DNA of 64,000 nt. Source: Lachnoclostridium sp. UBA5725 (GTDB lineage: Bacteria > Bacillota > Clostridia > Lachnospirales > Lachnospiraceae). The notes under the pieces were generated by a model, which did not search any database, was not told the DNA's origin, and saw only the letters and a list, made by a program, of their open reading frames with translations. A program made the position numbers and the translations under genes. The DNA lies in contig DIGJ01000002.1 in the NCBI GenBank assembly GCA_002419585.1, positions 371,858 to 435,857 of the forward strand. The letters are read 5' to 3'. Position 1 is the stretch's first letter, and the number at the start of each line of letters is the position of its first letter. This document shows, one piece after another, positions 61,475-64,000 of the stretch.

Positions 61475-64000
61475 TTGAAGGAAAAGATTAGGCAATTAGC
61501 CAAGGAAAATTTTGAATATGAGCTGCCCAATATTTTGTTGTCAGAGGAAAATCTCCAAATCACGGTAGAAGCCGGAAGTGTTTATGTGGGAAGCTTTTTT
61601 GTTTCAAACGATCAGCGAAAAGACATGAAGGGGATTGTCTATAGCTCATTTACACATCTGAAAATTACAAATCCAATGTTTATCGGAAAACAGAATGAAA
61701 TTCTGTTCTTGTATGATGCAAAGAAAGAATCTTTCGGGCAGGAATTTAGTGATAAAATTCATATCGTCAGTAACTGTGGTGAGACAAGCATTACACTAAA
61801 GGTTCTAATCGTTGAGCCTTATCAAACAACTTCACTTGGTCAAATTAAGGATTTGTTTCATTTTGCTAATCTTGCACATAGCGATTGGGAGGAAGCTTTA
61901 AAACTTTTTGAATCATCCGATTTTGAACGTGTGTTTTTAAAACAGGAAGATATGAAAACAAGATATCATGGCCTGATACACGGCATCGATCGTAATACAG
62001 CCATGGAGGAGTTTTTAATTGGCATACAAAAGAAACTGAAAATCAATGTTCATGTGGACCGTACGGTCTGTGAATATAAAAAATGCTTAACAAATTTCAT
62101 GGATAAAATAATCGTAGAAAAAGACAATTGGGGATATCAAAGTTTTCATGTTTCCACGGATTGTGATTTCTTAGCGATTCAAAAAAAGAACTTTACAACC
62201 AAAGATTTTTGTGGAAACCGATATCATCTGGAATTTTTAATCGAACGAAACAAACTTTCAAAAGGGAATAATTTTGGAACGATAAAATTAGAAACGCAGA
62301 CCGAAACGATAGAAATACAGGTACAGGTGAATCTTCATAATGAAGCAAGGGACAATAATACCAATCGAAAACATAAGGAACTTATTTTGTTTTTCACACA
62401 AAACTATCTGAATCTAAGAACAGAACAGATTGCATATGACAAATATATGACTGACCTGGCAGAACATTTAAAAATAGGGAAGGATATATATCCTTATTGG
62501 GAGCATAAGCTTTTGGAACTTCATTTCTACATGATGGATCACCAATCCTATGCAGCAGATGCATTGAAAGAAATGGAAGAAAATGTAGAGCTTATGAAAG
62601 AGGAATCACTAATTAGTTACACCGCATTTTTGTATCTGCGTGCCTTGTACACGAAAAAGGAGGAGTTCATAGAGGAAGCGGTATCTTTTATTCGTGCATA
62701 CTATCAAAATGGGTTTGATTCCTGGCAGTTACTGTGGTTTTTACTGTATCTGGATCCTAGTTATGATAAACACCCGGAAAAGAAGTGGGAAGAAATTGCG
62801 CGCTGCATTGATAAGGGGGCAAATAGCCCTGTACTTTATTATGAGGCTTGTTTGTGTTTAGAAAGTGATCGAAGATCGAGACCTTATTTCCAAAAATCTC
62901 TTCCAAAGATTCTTGCCTTTGGCGTTAAGATGAGTTGTCTATCACAAGAATTAATCGATTTGTTTTGCTTTTTGGCCGAGCAGGAGGGAAAGTCTTCACC
63001 ATGGATTATGAAAAGTCTTTATTCCATCTATGAATTGCATCAAAGTAAAGAGGTGTTGCATACAATATGTAAACTCCTGATATATGAAGAAAAGAAAGAA
63101 TCAAAGCATTTTAAATGGTTTGCAAAGGGTGAAGAAGAAAAAATTAAGCTTGAAAATCTTTATGAATATTATATCTATACGATGGAAGAAAATTTTAGTC
63201 TTAGAATCCCAGCAAATCTTTTCTTATTTTTCCAATATGACAATCAACTGAGCTTTGAAAAAAAGGCATTTTTCTATGCTTATATCATAAAGAATAAACA
63301 CCGTGATGTAGGAAATTACGTGGTTTATGAAAAATTGATTCGTAAATTTGCCTTGGAAGCACTAAAACAAGAAAAAATAGACCGAAATTTAGCTATTCTT
63401 TACGAAGAGTTTTTTCAACCAGAAGATGTGGACGAGCGATTAGCAATTGCGTTTTGTAAAATCATGTTCCGTCATGAGTTAACCTGTGACAGCAATAAAA
63501 TCGTGGGAGTTTATGTTAGTCATAAGGAGCTTTTGCGAGAAGTTTATACCCCAATTGAGAATGGTTGTTGCCACATTGATATCTTCACAGAAAATCCAAG
63601 CGTGATTTTTGTGGATCAAAGGGGAAATCGTTATATAGATGGTGTCAACCACAAAATAACAAGATTCATTCATATTCATGGATTAACTCAAACGTGTTAT
63701 GAATACTGTAAGAGTAACAGTATGCTCATGCTTCATATGTTTGAAAAAATTTACAAATATCAAAAGCAGAATGAAAATTCGATTTATGTGCAAAGAAGAT
63801 GTGTACTGCTTCCTGCCTTCCAAAGTTTTTATAAGGGGCGCTGTTTCGAATCTTTGATTCAATACTATTTTGATCATTTGGAGCCAGAAGCATTAAAAGA
63901 GATGCTGTTACTTGCAGATTTTGATCTGTTAAGCAAAGAATTTCGTCCAAAGGCTATTTTTTATTGTATGCTTTATGACCTAAGTGACAAGGCTTGTTTT
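61475..64000 (+). CDS. Very large protein of unknown function, 3' end beyond window (DUF5717-like)
   Basis: A single open frame of 842 codons starts at TTG 61475 (GGGAGGGG 6 nt upstream) and is still open at the window edge. No signal peptide or membrane span is seen. The first 300 residues read as β-rich repeated modules (for example SVYVGSFFVSND, then HLEFLIERNKLSKGN), followed by a long helical region of TPR-like or armadillo-like character from about 310 on. From memory it resembles the large uncharacterised DUF5717 proteins of Lachnospiraceae; this is unverified. Codon use is like its neighbours. No catalytic motif is visible. Confidence 0.85.
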   Translation, partial: MKEKIRQLAKENFEYELPNILLSEENLQITVEAGSVYVGSFFVSNDQRKDMKGIVYSSFTHLKITNPMFIGKQNEILFLYDAKKESFGQEFSDKIHIVSNCGETSITLKVLIVEPYQTTSLGQIKDLFHFANLAHSDWEEALKLFESSDFERVFLKQEDMKTRYHGLIHGIDRNTAMEEFLIGIQKKLKINVHVDRTVCEYKKCLTNFMDKIIVEKDNWGYQSFHVSTDCDFLAIQKKNFTTKDFCGNRYHLEFLIERNKLSKGNNFGTIKLETQTETIEIQVQVNLHNEARDNNTNRKHKELILFFTQNYLNLRTEQIAYDKYMTDLAEHLKIGKDIYPYWEHKLLELHFYMMDHQSYAADALKEMEENVELMKEESLISYTAFLYLRALYTKKEEFIEEAVSFIRAYYQNGFDSWQLLWFLLYLDPSYDKHPEKKWEEIARCIDKGANSPVLYYEACLCLESDRRSRPYFQKSLPKILAFGVKMSCLSQELIDLFCFLAEQEGKSSPWIMKSLYSIYELHQSKEVLHTICKLLIYEEKKESKHFKWFAKGEEEKIKLENLYEYYIYTMEENFSLRIPANLFLFFQYDNQLSFEKKAFFYAYIIKNKHRDVGNYVVYEKLIRKFALEALKQEKIDRNLAILYEEFFQPEDVDERLAIAFCKIMFRHELTCDSNKIVGVYVSHKELLREVYTPIENGCCHIDIFTENPSVIFVDQRGNRYIDGVNHKITRFIHIHGLTQTCYEYCKSNSMLMLHMFEKIYKYQKQNENSIYVQRRCVLLPAFQSFYKGRCFESLIQYYFDHLEPEALKEMLLLADFDLLSKEFRPKAIFYCMLYDLSDKACF

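Overview
The window looks like a chromosomal segment of an anaerobic, low-GC Firmicute of the Lachnospiraceae/Clostridium type. The evidence is the AT-rich composition, strong AGGAGG ribosome sites with some TTG and GTG starts, a T-box leader before leuS, the dgt-dnaG-rpoD-trmK order, an oxygen-sensitive class III ribonucleotide reductase, and large family-restricted proteins such as the one running off the right edge. No rRNA, tRNA, CRISPR array, prophage or intact transposase was seen.

Layout. 1-6.5 kb: a polytopic membrane protein of unknown role, a ZIP metal transporter, a short cis-prenyltransferase homologue, a membrane EAL protein and adenine deaminase. 6.6-13 kb: the housekeeping run dgt, dnaG, rpoD, trmK and a nucleoside kinase. 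13.0-13.5 kb: a 450-bp structured repeat (copy 1). 13.5-21 kb: divergent hflKC and an exonuclease III gene, T-box-leuS, and a secreted 5'-nucleotidase. 21-31.8 kb: solitary trpB, a two-component system, a GntR/ABC operon with an unlisted 55-residue membrane peptide, a TetR/MFS pair with matching operators, a VOC protein and a lipoprotein glycosidase. 31.9-38.7 kb: purC-purF-purB, a GGDEF-EAL protein, then purA. 38.7-45.3 kb: a zinc-ribbon protein, a phosphoesterase, a secreted subtilase, and nrdG/nrdD with NrdR boxes. 45.3-45.9 kb: the second copy of the structured repeat, about 630 bp.

45.9-60.2 kb is a dedicated aldarate (glucarate/galactarate) and glycerate locus. A divergent glycerate kinase and PrpR-like regulator are followed by an aldo/keto reductase, an AEC carrier and a 2-hydroxyacid dehydrogenase. 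Then comes one long operon: tartronate semialdehyde reductase, glucarate dehydratase, a DapA-family aldolase, a three-part TctCBA transporter and a galactarate dehydratase. Read together these import hexarates and convert them through 5-keto-4-deoxyglucarate to pyruvate and 2-phosphoglycerate. 60.2-64 kb holds an HisC/CobD-like aminotransferase and the first 842 codons of a very large protein of unknown function.

The most unusual signal is the pair of related non-coding elements at 13040-13489 and 45283-45912. They lie in opposite orientation, share terminal inverted repeats, contain a stem with covarying bases, and each fills the gap between two convergent genes almost exactly.
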